Assembly (NCBI GenBank): GCA_930367205.1
Contig: OV884012.1
Span: 149,683,405-149,747,404 of the forward strand
Direction of reading: 5' to 3'
Length of the DNA stretch: 64,000 nt
DNA from: Acanthosoma haemorrhoidale
Lineage: Eukaryota > Arthropoda > Insecta > Hemiptera > Acanthosomatidae
Part shown: positions 35,870-49,106 of the stretch, one piece after another
Numbering within the stretch: the first letter of the stretch is position 1
Layout of the letters: every line of letters starts with the position of its first letter
Made by a program: the position numbers and the translations under genes
The notes under the pieces: generated by a model
The model's database searches: none
What the model was told of the DNA's origin: nothing
What the model saw: the letters and a program-made list of their open reading frames with translations, nothing else

Positions 35870-37477
35870 TAGATGCCGCGGTCTCAAGGCTGAAATGATC
35901 TCTAATTGACATTGATTGACATGTCCTGCATTATTTGTAATAGCTGAAATTTATTATTTAATTGTTATAATTGAAATTTATTTCTTCATTTTATTCATTT
36001 AACTTTGATATCCTTTTAATATTCTGTCTAATGTTTGAAGTATCGATTAACTCTTCACCGTTATCTGTCTGTGGCCAGGCTGTTGGTCGATCACCCCTTG
36101 TATGAACCACCCCGCTCCTACCTTGTATCACTGCTCGATTTGTGTGCTGTTACTTTTAGGTACATCGTGCATTTTAAGGCGGAACAGACTATTTGCCTAT
36201 TGCTCCATTTCCTGATAACCCTATATTTTGAAGATGTACGTTCTAAACTTGTCATATTCCTACTTTTGGACATAATATTAAGAGGAATAATGATAAATCC
36301 GCACCGCTTTGCGTTTTGAATTGCGTTCCTGAACTTCCTACTACCAAATTCCTCTTGTGAACCAAATGATACTCGCTAAGGAGATATTCTAGTTCCTCCA
36401 ACCTGGCACTGGCTGGCGATTCTCATTCTGGAGCATCGTTGGTTCCACCCCCTCATAGTTTTGAATAAGATGAAGAGTTGCTAGTATGGGATATTGTCCT
36501 GGTGTAACCTTCAGGGTTTGTGCCAACCAACTTTTTTGCTTTTTCTACTTCTTTGTAGGAAGCCAAACAAGATTCTGTCTATTGAGGCTGTGTTAATGGT
36601 TTAATAAAGTTTGTAGGATATCCCCTTGGAACACAGAAAAAGAAAAGCAAGGTTTTGTTCTTATTTGTGTTTTTCCATAGAATACTAAAGTTTAAATCTC
36701 AAAAGAAAGTCAAAAAATTATTTTTAAAAGATTCAAGATTCTCATATTATTGCGTTTATGCCTAATATGAACACCGTTGTTAGAAAATGCAATCTGACAT
36801 GTCTATTGGGAAAATGCTGATAGTAAAAGTTTAATTCTCCTGTAATTTTTTTATTTGCATATTAATATATTACTATATTTATAAATTATTACTAGTTTTT
36901 TTTTATTTGCTGAGGGGTTTGAGTTCCAATTTATCCATTGTATTCTAGAGCAGCCTTGGTTTTACTCCACACTAACCGAATAGAACTTATTTATCAATTT
37001 CTTCGTAACAGACGTTGAAAGTGCTCATGAATAATTTATACTTTAAGCCTGTTTTAATTAAGACAATTAGCTTCTCTATGAACCTGGAATTAATTTTGAG
37101 ATCATAACCACATTTTAAATTTATATGGATCATTACACAATATTTTTTATTTGAGTCAGTTCTAGGTAGGTAGGTGCTGCTCCTATTCTGTTAATATAGT
37201 TCAAAAAAAAGAATAATTAAAGTGTTTAACATAGGGAATATCTTTAAGTTTAGTTTGTGAAACGTTCCGTTAAATATTGTTTTTTTTCAAAAAAAACTTT
37301 ATTCGCTCGCAGTGGGAAAATAATATTTGAAAGTACGTTTTTCGAAATTCGCTTGTGGTAGACTAGCGATAGAATTCATTTAATAAATCTACATAATCGA
37401 TATTTATTTACTGTAACTATGTTACATTTCATATATTAATAAATAACCCAATGCATGTAGAAATTTAAGGGGCTCCC

Positions 37478-37489
37478 CCCCCCCAGTAT
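37478..37489 (+). repeat. Poly(C) tract
   Basis: Run of about 11 C after GGGGCT. Confidence 0.7.
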
Positions 37490-37734
37490 TTTGAGAACGT
37501 CTAAAGGAATAAAATTGCCTATGGAAAATCCCAGATGGATTGAGCGTACCTGGTGTTTTGCTTATTATCTCTCGAGGTGCTTGCTCTTCCACTAGGCCAT
37601 CCCTGTCAAATCTCTTTGGATGACCTCTCGTACACCTTGAAACATCAACCGAGCGAAATCCTTCCAAGAAGACCTCAATGTAGTATTTTACTTTAAGAGG
37701 TTTGATATTTACTAGGCTCCTTTGAGATAGGAAA

Positions 37735-37825
37735 TCCAACTTAGAAGAACACTCGACCGAGGATAGGGTGGTCCTGAGTTCGAGCACCGATACTATATTT
37801 TTTCTTAGGCTAAAGACTAAAATGT
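37735..37825 (+). repeat. tRNA-derived SINE-like sequence
   Basis: GGTCCTGAGTTCGAGCACC matches a T-arm/B-box and is followed by TATATTTTTTCTTAGGCT, the same tail as at 59700. The anticodon-arm-like GAACACTCGACCGAGGATAG precedes it. Confidence 0.5.
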
Positions 37826-39109
37826 TAAATAGTAATAAACAGTTGGATTACAACAAGTGATTATTTACGTTAGTATATACCTACACATAAATATATTTTG
37901 TATATTATACAATGTGTGACATGTTTGTATATGTGCATCTGTTTCGATAAAGCCTTGCGTTATTTAGTTATAAAACTTCATTCCTTAGACCAGGACTCAA
38001 CTACTTGATTTAGACTGTTATTCTGGGTTGGAAAAGCGTTAATATGCCTTTTGGCATTACCCTACAGGTATTAACACTGTTAGTTATAATACAGGTCTGA
38101 AAAAGATCAAAAATCTATTAACAGTGTAAGCTGATAAGATATTTGTTCGCTAACCGTACTCTGACAAGAGGGACAAACAATTTTCCAATTAGCATTGCCG
38201 CAGTTGCCAGTGTGCTAGAACTAGGCCACGGGGCATTTCACCAATGGCGCCCCCTTTGTCATCCAGTTTCCTTTGTGCCCGCCCCATTGCTTCACTAAAG
38301 CCTACCTCATAATGTCACTCCTGGGGGGTAGGCCACTAAGTCAGCAAACTGTTTACTTGTTTCACCTACATTTATATTGATAATGTATTGTCAAATATGT
38401 ATTACACTTCGAGGCACTTCGGAACCATTGCGTTTTTCGTACAAATATTTGTGGTTTAAGAGGATTGTTACAGATATTCATTTTTCTCAGCCAACGTTTT
38501 CTCAGCAAACAATACGGAATAGTATTGTCACTGCCACTTGCCCGTAGTAATGGAGATATGAAACCATATCAATAACAGAACTAGACTTTTTTGTAAATGA
38601 GACAGTAAATAGCAAATTGGGGTGAATTTTAAACAATATATAATCACAGATTTTATTATCAACCAATTATGGTCGTAATTCTATTTATAAAACAGATATA
38701 GGGGAAACAAAGGACGTAGAAAGTGAAGAGGCAATATTCAGAGGCTCTGTGTGAGTTTTTAAATACCAATTAAATGAGTGTGAAAGAACTACCCTATAGT
38801 TTTGTACATAATTAATTCGTTTTATTTGTTAAACCGATGAGTTTGTGTACTTTTTTCAGCAATTAAAAGAATAATGTAAAATTAGTTAAATCCGCTCGAA
38901 CTGTATCAATACACAATTTCTGTTATTGGCTTCAAAAACTTAAAATTTTTGAAACAAAATTTGACTTTGAAAATTTAAATCAATGGCATTATTTCTAACT
39001 TGTTTCCCGTATATATTAGATATATATATTACATCAAAGATTGTTTTCTTTTCCGTATTTTCAATCATTAAGTAAATGCCCACTACAATAACAACACTAA
39101 CCTATCCTT

Positions 39110-39305
39110 TTTTTTATTTCAAAACCCCTTTATTGATTATACAATATGTGAACAAAACATACAATGTACAAGATTTGCAAGTTACTCCTCTTACTGCTTA
39201 CGCAGATGCATTCGACGCAGGGTAGAATTATAGAATAACAATTTCTTTGTGACGTTAAAAAGTCAAAATACATTTATACAAGACTAGGTGATGGGGCTCA
39301 CCTTC
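39110..39305 (+). repeat. Dispersed repeat family X, divergent copy 1
   Basis: Shares CCCCTTxATTxxTxxAxAATATGTGAA, a TCTGC/ACGCAGATGCATT block and the terminal hairpin-like AGGTGATGGGGCTCACCTTC with 40750-40940; a further relative lies on the minus strand at 53190-53400. AGGTGA...TCACCT can form a 6-bp stem. Confidence 0.55.
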
Positions 39306-39309
39306 GGTT

Positions 39310-39880
39310 CTAATCCTCGTGGATAAAGCTATTTTATCGGTTAGTTTTAAAGTTGACACCACCACCTAGGGGAGAAACAAGATACGTCAATTAAGGTGAA
39401 TTAAAGTAGATTAGTATCTCGCATCTACCCACCCGCACAATAACTTTCAAGGTAACCCTTGACTAAACACTGTAAACTAGAAATATTTCTTGTTTGTCCT
39501 TTTAGGTTTGCTACAATTTAGAACATCACCCGTCCTGTTCATTAACTACCTTAAACTCTTTTCTGTTAACCTCACGCCAGAATCGAACGCAGCCGTTCCA
39601 GTCCAAGCCTACTGCTAATTGTTTTTTTATGTTACCGTGAGCTGAAGTTCAAATTTTTACTAAAACGGAATTGGTTTATGTAAACCAATATACTTAATGC
39701 TACATTTAAGCTGGACACTGATTGACTTCAACGAAGCTAATAGCTTTTAGAAGAGAATTTAGGCGTGAGATACTAATCTACTTTAATTTACCGTAATTGA
39801 AATGTCTTGTTTCTTCGCTCGTTGGTGGAGTGAAGTTCAAAACTAATCTTTAAAATAGCTTTATCAACGATAATAGGTTA
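39310..39880. repeat. Foldback: inverted repeat arms of about 110 bp
   Basis: The left arm (39310-39425) and right arm (39763-39880) are reverse complements at roughly 80% by eye; both contain GATAAAGCTATTTTA, GAAACAAGA and AATTAAAGTAGATTAGTATC. They enclose about 335 bases with no coding frame but with a tRNA B-box-like segment on the minus strand near 39585. This fits a nonautonomous DNA transposon with long terminal inverted repeats. No target duplication was identified. Confidence 0.75.
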
Positions 39881-40302
39881 GTTTTTGCCTTGATGTCAGG
39901 TAATATTTGTATCACATTTATTGCTTTCTCGGCAAGAAACATAGACCACTAATAAATAAGTTTCAGCTTGTATTAGCTGATGGTTCTCGAAGCGGCATCG
40001 AGTTTCTTCAACAGGTCAAACCAGACAGACAACTTTTTCTATTCGGCGTCCTTTAAGGGATGCCCTTGTCTGCGAAGAGACTGGCGAAGTATTAACTCTT
40101 AATCGTGTCTTTCCTTTGTGATGTTACAAATAGATTTTGTCGGATGGGTCCGACAATACTGAGTAGCCGTGGAAAAGCGATTGAGGTATTCGACACAATA
40201 GCTTCAATACTTCACACCTGACTGGCTCGTCTTTTTTTATGAACCCAAGTATTCTGCCATAGGGAACAAAATTGCCCTCAATAGTTTGGGGTGTGACGTA
40301 GT

Positions 40303-40385
40303 CTGGCGGATAAGGTGCTGGACTACTGGCGGCACTGGTTTTAGTTTCGGTTGTAATTAAATCTTTTTACAGCTTTATTGTTCTT
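40303..40385 (+). repeat. tRNA-derived SINE-like sequence
   Basis: TAGTCTGGCGGATAAGGTGC followed by TGGACTAC resembles a tRNA D-arm with A box and anticodon stem. A weak B-box position (GGTTTTAGTTTCGG) follows. Not a functional tRNA. Confidence 0.3.
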
Positions 40386-40547
40386 TTATTAACGAGACCG
40401 AACGATAAAGGACTACTTTCAAATCGTTAATAGACTTTCGTTAATGCGTATGTCTCCGGAAGCAGTGCAAAATCTAATTACAATACAATAACAGCAAGTA
40501 TTGTAAATCGACGATTTTAATGACTTTATGTAATTGTAGTTCAATAA

Positions 40548-40960
40548 AATACACTGCCCAACAAAAAAAAAAGTGGTGAACTTGTAAAAAATCTAATATG
40601 TATTTCCTTGCTAATGAAATTATTTCGGATTTTATTATGTTTCAATATTATAAGTATTCAGTGATAAAGGGTTACAAATATGCATAAAAACAGAATATGG
40701 CATATTTCAAGCATATGCTTCGACCATCTTCTACTTAAGAATACTTTCATGCTAATTTTTTTTTCCCTTTCTAAACCCCTTGAATTTAATAAATATGTGA
40801 AAAATGAACAAGAATTGACAGTTCCCTCCTCATTCTGCTATGCGCAGATGCATTTGAAGGAGGTTGGGTTACATAAATTAGATTTGAGGTTAAAAGTTAA
40901 AAACATGTATACAATTCTAGGTGATGGGGCTCACCTTCAGTTTGACAATGTGGGAGAAAA
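40548..40960 (+). repeat. Dispersed repeat family X, copy 2
   Basis: From ACACTGCCCAACAAAAAAAA to about 40895 it is nearly identical (about 95% or more by eye) to the reverse complement of 50584-50935. It then continues through ATTCTAGGTGATGGGGCTCA. The frame at 40680-40979 lies within the repeat and shows no known domain. Confidence 0.8.
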
Positions 40961-41659
40961 CTTACAAACTAAAACCTAAACCTAGAACCTAAGACTAAAG
41001 CGTTCCAGCCGCGACAGCGACCTGCCATCGATGGGGGAACGAAGTGTTAAACACCGGGTTTGTCAGGTATTGAAGGTAGTCGAAAAATTTGATGTCTACG
41101 TTGGATGAATTCATCCACCGTAGGTATGCTAAATATTATCCCTCTATGTATTAACTTGACTAAGGTTTGGGAAAAGGTTAAAATTTTACTAAGGTTGTAT
41201 TGACTTGGTAATTATAGTTTTAATAAAACGAGTAGGAATTTGTCTGCTCGTCCGAGACCTTTATTTTGATTACTTTTAATGGAGTTTATATTATTTTGTT
41301 ATGAGAGATAGTTTAGTAAAATACTTTCTGGTCTTGATAAAACCAATTACCAACTACCAGCCCTAGGAGAGCCCAAAAAATCAAAGAAGGCACCATAAAT
41401 CGATTGTAACTTCACGTCAGTACATGTCAGGTAGTCTTTAGATCGGGTAGCAGGTGCTTAGGTAATTTGTTAAGAAAGATTTTTTGTTTTTAAACAAAAC
41501 TGCTTAAGTTAGATCATTATGGCGTCACAATTATTCTTATTGGTTAGAGTTAAGGTCATTGAGTTGATTCGTTTAAATCTAACCTATCCCTTTATTATTG
41601 ATAGAAAATAAGTTATCTATATAAGACTCTAAATAGCCTAGAAAGAGCGTTAGAGCGCA

Positions 41660-41860
41660 GGTAGGTATGAGGTAAGAAGTGTTATTTTGTGGCGAGGCTG
41701 GTTCTAGCCGCCCTGTATGGATTTGCAGGGAAGACCTTGGCCCCGTCTATCGGGTCCATTACCCTCCCGCCCAATATTAGGCACCGCCAACGGGAATCGA
41801 ACACACTTGGTCGGGGCAGGCAAAACGGGATATGGTCCCATAAACTGTTCTTGTTTGTCT
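41660..41860 (-). repeat. SINE-like block with B-box on the minus strand
   Basis: GC-rich patch whose reverse complement contains GTGTGTTCGATTCCCGTTGG, a good pol III B box. Two overlapping open frames here are in different frames and unlikely to be genes. Confidence 0.35.
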
Positions 41861-41899
41861 ACACTTCGTCATACAGTAAAAAAAAATTTAAACGAATAT

Positions 41900-44800
41900 C
41901 GAGCGACTTTGCTCCGTCTAGACAAAACCAAAAAAAAAAGGTTCTGTATTTATTCTCACAGATCTCTCTGCCTGTTTCAAGTACACAGGATTCATTGCGC
42001 AATATCCCTTAAAGTCCATGGGATAGTGTTTTAAATTCAAGTCAATTGCGATGAATCAGTCATGATAAAGCAATATTTTTTTAATTAATTAATAACTTCT
42101 TGTTTTATGGCATCGGGTCATGATGTGAAACTTTCATGTAAAATCCTACGGCTCTAGGTTATGTGTAGAGTCTTGAACAGAACTACCGACAGGGGCGAAA
42201 ACGAGGATTCCTGGTTTAAGGGGAAAACAAGCAAGCTACGAAACCCTGAAAATGTTACTTAAACTTTATTAGAATCATAGCACAGGAAAACACCTGTACA
42301 TTAACCGTACTTAAAATATATGCATTTACTTTAAACGCACAAAACTTGCCAACTACTAACTTGCATCGTTGCCTTTGGAAATCGACAAATGCATGATGAA
42401 CTAAGCAAGTTGTCTTTGAATGAGTCATCAAAGTAAAAGTACTGCTCACCGGTTAAACATAGAGCTGGTCAAACTATGACCATGACCAGATCACTATCTC
42501 CTATTTCATCGAAGAAACCCGCAACATATGATTTGACACCGCCTTGTGGATATTGACTTACTACCCAAAAACTTGTTTTATTTTGTGACCTTTATCGTTT
42601 GTGCAACCAACATTATGGCCGATCCAAAATATATTCTATATATTTATATAGAAAAATATTCTCTTCTACCTGTTCAGTTATGTTTCTTTTTTGTTTCGTG
42701 ATGTAGCATTGGTTCGTTTCTCATTTAGGGAAGCCAGTCCCATATAACCCGCCTATTCTTAGTTTGGCGTACATAAGAACATTAAACCCACATTTATTTA
42801 TTGTTATTAATTATTATGTAGAAAATGTAAAGATAAACATACTTTGTAATGTTTAATTGTAGTAGTACATAGAAATACTACTCCAGAATGGATGGTTTAT
42901 AATTTTTAGCGAAAACTGTCGTCATCTCTTGTCTTTATCCAGATAAAACTTTCTATACTGATTACATTTAACTTATTTTCCTATGTTCCTAAGATCTTAC
43001 TTTCCCTATAGTTCTACCTTGTAACTTTCCGATAAGAATTTCTAAACTTGAGTTAACATTTTACTTCGCTATTGTGGTATCTACTGAGTTTAAAAATCTC
43101 TACCTGTAACTTTTTATACTAAAATTTGTTTGTTGTAGTTCAACTCAACAAAAACTTAAAATAATAATTTTCTAATACTAAGAAAGTAAACAATTATAAA
43201 CGAAATATTTATACTTGCACATACATAAGTTATTTAAATGTTGTTGGAAAATATCGCCATTGAGGCTAGTAATTAATTCCTCGACCAAAAAAAAAGTATA
43301 TTTATATTTTTCGGCTGGCAGAAATAGTTCATAAGAGGCCTTTAAATTTTTTTTGATCATATTATTTCTGTTCATTTATCCCATCTGGTTATGGATGGTT
43401 CTTATTATGATGTTTTTGCTATAGTCTTAATGATCTAAGACCGAATTTAAGTACAGATTCTCTTATTTAGGCACAGTCAGTTATTGTTTCAAGTTAGTCA
43501 TAAAATGTTGATCGCCTATTATGAAATTAAAAGACTAAAATCCTGACTACCTAGAAGAGAAAATCTCTTCTTGGTGGAATGTTCCAACTATACTATAAAT
43601 TCACATTTTAGCCTTGAGAGCTGACTTGCACTTATTGATAATTATTCGGCAAAGATATCGGACTGATCGGTAATCAAACTCTGGTGCGCCCTAATAGTCT
43701 ATTCTTACTTTAGCTAGTAATTACTAATGATAGTAGAACCATACCTATCCATTCCACCGCAACATCCATACCACAAATTTTACTATATAACGTATACGTC
43801 TGAACACCAATTATAGACCGCTGAGGTATACTAGAAAGGCCGTATGTGCACATTTTGATTTTATTCATAGTTATTCTATACCAGAACATTGTATGGATTT
43901 ATTTTATCTGTACTTAACGTCCTTTGAGGTTAACTCATGTTGCCAAAGGTCATTAAATTCTTCTTTTCACCAATGCATGGCTGTCGAATCTACGGGCAAC
44001 TTCCAACTCTCCTGATACATGTTTTGAATTAGGTATATGTAACAAATGTGGTGGCGCACCAAACCTTGGGGCAAGCACTGATGTTACTCACAAAGAACAC
44101 ATGTATGACGGAAACAAATAAATACTCAAAAACTCAGAAAAAATTCAAGTCTCAGATATCCTCCGAGTGGAGGAACAAGTACCGTGGAACTGCGACTGTG
44201 AGGTGGTCGATACTGCGGGCAGCATGCCGTCTTACCACACCCATGCCCTTTTAGTTGTGTCGCCGTGTACATTCACAGCCATGTATTTTCTCGTCGTCTA
44301 TGTAATACATAGTTGATAATATGACCTCTTAGTGGGCCTAACGCCCGGCATTAAATGTATGGTCGGTATCACTGATATCATAGTTATCAATCTTATGGTA
44401 AAGTATCGGAAGCTCCTGAATGAATAAACTCAATGTAGGAAAATGAAGTGCAACAAAGCCAATCGTAGGTTTGGAAAATAATACACCAATCACATTGATT
44501 CATCTTTTATGAAACAATAGAACTCTCACGAATAACATTATGAAAAGGAGTCAAAATTGGAAACACAGTGGATGAGAAAGAGTAAAAAATGTAGCCGAGA
44601 GGAAGAATGAGATAATTTTTAAAAAATAATGACGAAGCAAACAAAATAGTCTGGAAAGTTGTAGAAACATCCTTCTGCAATTGACGTTAAGAAGAACAAC
44701 AGACGGTACTGTTACGCTTGAACAATAGTACAGAACACAGTAAAATACCGATACTATTTATGAATTAATAAAAATAAAATATTGGTTGGTCGAGAGTTAT

Positions 44801-44950
44801 TAAATATGCGATTTCTACTGTAGCCTCTCGATGCTTTCTTTTTTGCGATAACATTGAAATTATTTTGTTTTACCGACTTTAGTGATAACCTAAAATTTAG
44901 ATTAATTGGCACGAATCTTTTCACGTTAGGTTGTTTATTTATATGCTTCC
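41900..44950. other. Intron segment without identified elements
   Basis: AT-rich intronic DNA. Short frames at 42255-42449, 43178-43375, 44048-44254 and 44854-45036 have no recognisable motifs. No repeat matches elsewhere in the window were noticed. Confidence 0.4.
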
Positions 44951-44952
44951 TA

Positions 44953-45291
44953 AAGGGTGTCCCAGAATTAACGCAAGATGATTCAAATAGAAAACAGTTT
45001 TTAGATTTTTTTATTTTTTATTGCAATATAAAGTAAATAATCTCTTCACAGGTGATGAAGTTAAAACACTATTCCGACCATATTTTGTATGAAATTTTCG
45101 AACTGCCGCCGCCAAACTTTCATTATTTTTTAGATAATGTTCGGCAATAAAGACACGTTCTATCATGTAACACTCCATTTTTACTAATCCTAAACTGTCA
45201 GCTGTCAAATTGGTTTTTTTTTAGTGTATCCAGCACTTTACTGCACAAATGGCGGCAAATTCAAATCTTCCGTTAATTCTGGGACACCCTT
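44953..45291 (-). mobile_element. Short deletion derivative of the 34-kb mariner-type element
   Basis: A 339-bp element with both terminal repeats (GGGTGTCCCAGAATTAACGC on each side) and TA at both borders. On the minus strand the first 60 or so codons of the same transposase are readable (MIERVFIAEHYLKNNESLAA, TKYGRNSVLTSS), then it jumps directly to the terminal-repeat-proximal DNA. It retains the Glu codon that is a stop in the 34-kb copy. This is MITE-like and mobile only in trans. Confidence 0.85.
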
Positions 45292-46139
45292 TATATTTTG
45301 TTTTATCCAAAAACTGATGATTTAGAGGTAATGTGGAATGCCCTTTTAAAATTAAAATCAATTGAATTCATTTTACACTTCTGTACCAGAACATACGAGT
45401 ACATTCGTACAGGCAAATAACACTAACCGGGTAATTGGATGAAAGCAGCGCCTCTCCCTTCGGTCTCAGCAATTACCAGTAAAGTCTTCATATTTTATTT
45501 TTGTTTTATTCAAGATATTATTTTTCTGTATGTTAATCAAAATGTTTTACCATCTACATACTACAGTATTACATACGAACTATGCCTCTGTATGTTGATA
45601 CTGTAAATATAAATATATATTTATCTTTAGTGATCTCTTCTTCAGTGCGAAAGAAAATATTGAATTAGATTGGTGGGGCCGATCACGTCAAATAAATTGA
45701 GTTGTTAGTAGTATAGGGTGGCCCTCCTTCCAATATCCTGACGGGGTAACTTCGAGTTGTCATGTTAGTCTGTGTAGCATTCATTTCCACTGCACACGTC
45801 TTGATAACGATAAAAATACAACTCCAAGATTGGTTTTTCTGCCGAGTTGCTCTCCCATCTCGTATCTACTCAAGTATAAATGAGGCGTATGACGGGAAAA
45901 AAACGTTTGAGATATAAATAACAGAACATGTTCAAAGTGTAAACTGCATGTAATTCTTCAATGTATTAATTACCTGTTTATCTCCTGCTCAATGGAATGT
46001 AAGCTGCCTTTAAAGGTTAGATTAGGATCCCACTGGTATTTCCCATCCCGATACTACTGCTACCAGCTATTTTTGGATTAGTGGTGGTGGCCAACTTTAC
46101 TTGAAATATATTGAATTTGAATTGTAAGAACAACTTTGT

Positions 46140-46875
46140 TGTGATAAATGTTTTCATTCGTACCATATTTACAATTTCTATTCACTCGCTCATTCATACA
46201 GTATTTACAAACAGCCCAGAGACCTCCCAAGTCCACATGGTTGTCACATCCCTCGCGGGGAGCGGAAGCGGAGTCTTGGGAAGTCCCCCACGCTCCTCCG
46301 TCAGCTGCGTCACCGAATACGAGCCAGTGTAGGCTGATGAAGAGCGTGGGAGCCACAGACGCTCAGGACATGATTGGAGACACTGGCCATTGCCAGGACT
46401 CCCACTGTCGCGCATTTATAGCAGGTCACGTGGCCACTGCCGTTTTAGTCCACCGAGGAGGATTATAGGGATGAATGCTGCAGTGCAATGACAGTATTAG
46501 GGTGGTTGGATAGGTTACTATGGAATTTCATGAACTAGGAAGGGATGAGTTCAATAATTTATATTACGATCGTTATGAATGGTTTTGTTGCTGACGTAAT
46601 ACGGGGCATTTACTATTGTTCTCAGGACTTTTGATTGAAAGGATTGGATACGGTTGATGTTCGACTTTTTTGCTGTCCCCTATAGCTCTATTCCGTATGT
46701 CCAGATTGGTTCAAGTATAACTTTGTAGACTAGTAATTTGTTTTCTATTGAGAGATGGGATGTCCTTTGAAGTAGTCTGTACAGTTGTCTAAAGCGTCTG
46801 TTTAGTTCTTGTCTTTTTAGCCTCGTGTGTGGGTTCTAGGTCAGGCATTTGTCGAGATGGAAGTCTAAGTACCGT
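46140..46875 (-). mobile_element. Jockey-clade LINE copy E (minus strand)
   Basis: Read leftwards from about 46875 (codons of RYLDFHLDKCLT-like sequence) through the RT C-terminus, the LWGTA-equivalent, PPRWTKTAVAT-like end and the 3' UTR, to about 46140. The usual AATAAAG tail is missing and replaced by CAACAAAGTTGTTC. The open frames at 46078-46468 on both strands all fall within its 3' UTR and are not genes. Confidence 0.8.
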
Positions 46876-48049
46876 GAAATATATTAACATAGAATACGTT
46901 TAATGGAAGTTAAATCCTCACACAGAGAAAGTTTAAACGAGAACACATGCCTGAAGGAACCTAATCACTTTTGATTTTTCGGTGGGCATTCAGTGTGGAT
47001 GTATCCTACATTGTCGTCAGATCAGAATGATTGAAAAGAAAATTGGTCGGAGAATCAATAATTGTGACAAAAAAATATAGAATTAGTATTTAGACTTATT
47101 GTTTTTGTTATTGTTGGCCGTTATGCACTCAACTAAAACCTTTCCGTTTTGTTTCCATAGAAACCCACATTTTTAATTTTTTTTTTTTCTAAACTAGGTT
47201 CATCGAATGAAGTTTATTGAGACATTTGAACTGTTCAATCTCAAAAATCTTGTGTTATCTAAGAAATTTATTATCATTTCACAATTGGTTCCTTGAACTT
47301 TCAAAATTGTCCTCATTGTACTTCTAGAATTATTAAAAGCTAGATATTACCCTTGCCTTCACTCGGATGGATGTTAAATGAATTGTTTTCTTTCTCTTTT
47401 TTTTCATTGTCGGTGACTCTATGAAACATAACTTGAACGTTCGTGTTTATAAATGTTCATATCAGGTTTATGGAACATATTTATCCTATTAAAAAATATT
47501 TCCGTCGTAACTGGATTTTCAGAAAAGTATGAAGTGCGGGTATCGTAATTTTTAGAGACAGCTTCGATTTATTATTATATTTTTTGAAAATTTACAAAAT
47601 TTGGTGCAGTGTCACGTGTTCCTCATATAATTTGTTTTCTAACAACACGATGTTCATACGCCTTGTATTCTGGACATCCGACTGTCATAGCAAAATTATT
47701 GTAAACTTCAAAAATTATACAAAATGTAGCTACGCTACAGTACATATAATAAACACGATGTGCTTTATATAATGATTCCTGGAAATCTCTATATATTAAA
47801 TAAAGGTGTTTGAAACAAACTCGGTAATTTCGACTGAAAATGAAGACGGTTCTACTAATTCTATTGAACAGTTCAAACGTGGAGAAATAATATAAATTAG
47901 CCAAGTATGTGATAAACCTTTTTTTCTAATAGCATACATAAAGTATCCTACAGCTCTTCCGGATTCCAACAGATATTATAGTGCAGGTTTAATTAAAACC
48001 AGTTCAGTATTTAAGATAAGCAATTGGCATTAATGAAATAGAATAAAAG

Positions 48050-48080
48050 GCAGATTGTAATTATTGCACAATAAAGATTG
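48050..48080 (+). mobile_element. Tail-only Jockey-clade LINE copy
   Basis: GGCAGATTGTAATTATTGCA followed by CAATAAAGATTG matches the last 30 or so bases of the other copies. This would be an extreme 5' truncation. Confidence 0.5.
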
Positions 48081-48094
48081 TTGTTGTTGAAAAT

Positions 48095-48270
48095 GAAATA
48101 GAACCTCGCTAAACCGACTTCCTCTAGTGCGGCCACACCGTGGCCCCCATAGTGGGACTCGATATTCTCGGAACCTCAGGTGACCGAATCGGTTACTTCA
48201 CGATGAGAGTTTCTGCGAAAATGTTACAAAGACTGGCGACATAAAACAAAGGAATCAGAATTATTTTCAA
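48095..48270 (+). mobile_element. Possible pogo/Tigger-type terminal region
   Basis: ATAGAACCTCGCTAAACCGA resembles the conserved outer terminal repeat of Tigger/pogo elements (TAGAACCTCGxTAATCCG). No matching right end or transposase was found. Confidence 0.3.
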
Positions 48271-48455
48271 AGACAGTCGACGATGATCAATCACTTCGAA
48301 AGGCGTTGAAAACCCGAACCGGAAATATTTACCTTCCCATGGGCACCTGATACCAAGAGCAGTACCGGGCGCTTGTATCTCTCACACCTACAAAATCATG
48401 TGCTGTGAATTCACGAACAAAATTTAGTCAAATACACAAAAAGGTATTAAGTAAA

Positions 48456-48762
48456 CCTACGTTATCAATTTAAATTCATAAATAAGACATAATGTGACGT
48501 GTCCACAAGTTCGGCATATTTTCCTTTGCCGATTCACACTATAGCTTTCTGCAGACTCCATCTTCCTTTTTAATATCTGGTTTTTTACCTCTTTTGAAAG
48601 GTGAGATCTGCTTTGAGTAGGTTTGGTTGTGTGACCTCTAAGGGATTTTCCCCTAGGCATACTGCTATGGCAGATGGTGGAATATACTAGTAGAGTTTGG
48701 CCATTTATACCAGCAACGTTTTGCTTCCAAGTGGCCAACCATTTCCAGCCTCCTGCAATCAT
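48456..48762 (-). mobile_element. Possible piggyBac-like transposase C-terminal fragment
   Basis: The minus-strand frame of 101 residues contains VAGINGQTLLVYST, then MPRGKSLRGHTTKP, and a K-R-K/Q-R-x-C-x-x-C segment (NRQRKICRTCGH). Order and spacing recall the end of piggyBac-family transposases, where an AGINAQ-like helix is followed by RRxFLxxL and a cysteine-rich tail. There is no terminal repeat or second exon. Tentative. Confidence 0.4.
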
Positions 48763-49106
48763 TTATACTTTTACCTGTAGTATATTTTTTCTAATTTCAA
48801 ATAATTATGCACACAATATCATCAATTAAAAAGTACTAATTAATTTTAATTACAAATATGAAGGTTAAAAAAAACTAACATGTATGTGTCGGACACAAAA
48901 ACAGCTACCGGAAGGAAAGAAGTTCATCCTAGATGCCGGTCTGATACTCATTGAATAGGAAACAGGAAGCTAGAAAGTTAAACGGGAGGGGGCAGCTTCA
49001 GGTTGAAGGCGTTACTGAGAATCAGAAAAAAACGAAGTTAATGAATCTACAGAATTCACGCGGCCATCGGAAGGTTAACCAACAATGGATAAAAGGTAGT
49101 CCATTA

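Noticed and set aside
41689..42034. Two overlapping ORFs of about 105 codons
   Set aside because: Different frames over a SINE-like patch and A-rich DNA, with no domain and no splice-site context.
46078..46468. Four overlapping ORFs on both strands
   Set aside because: All lie in the 3' UTR of Jockey copy E; the same pattern recurs at 53747-54091 and 18370-18690 in other copies.
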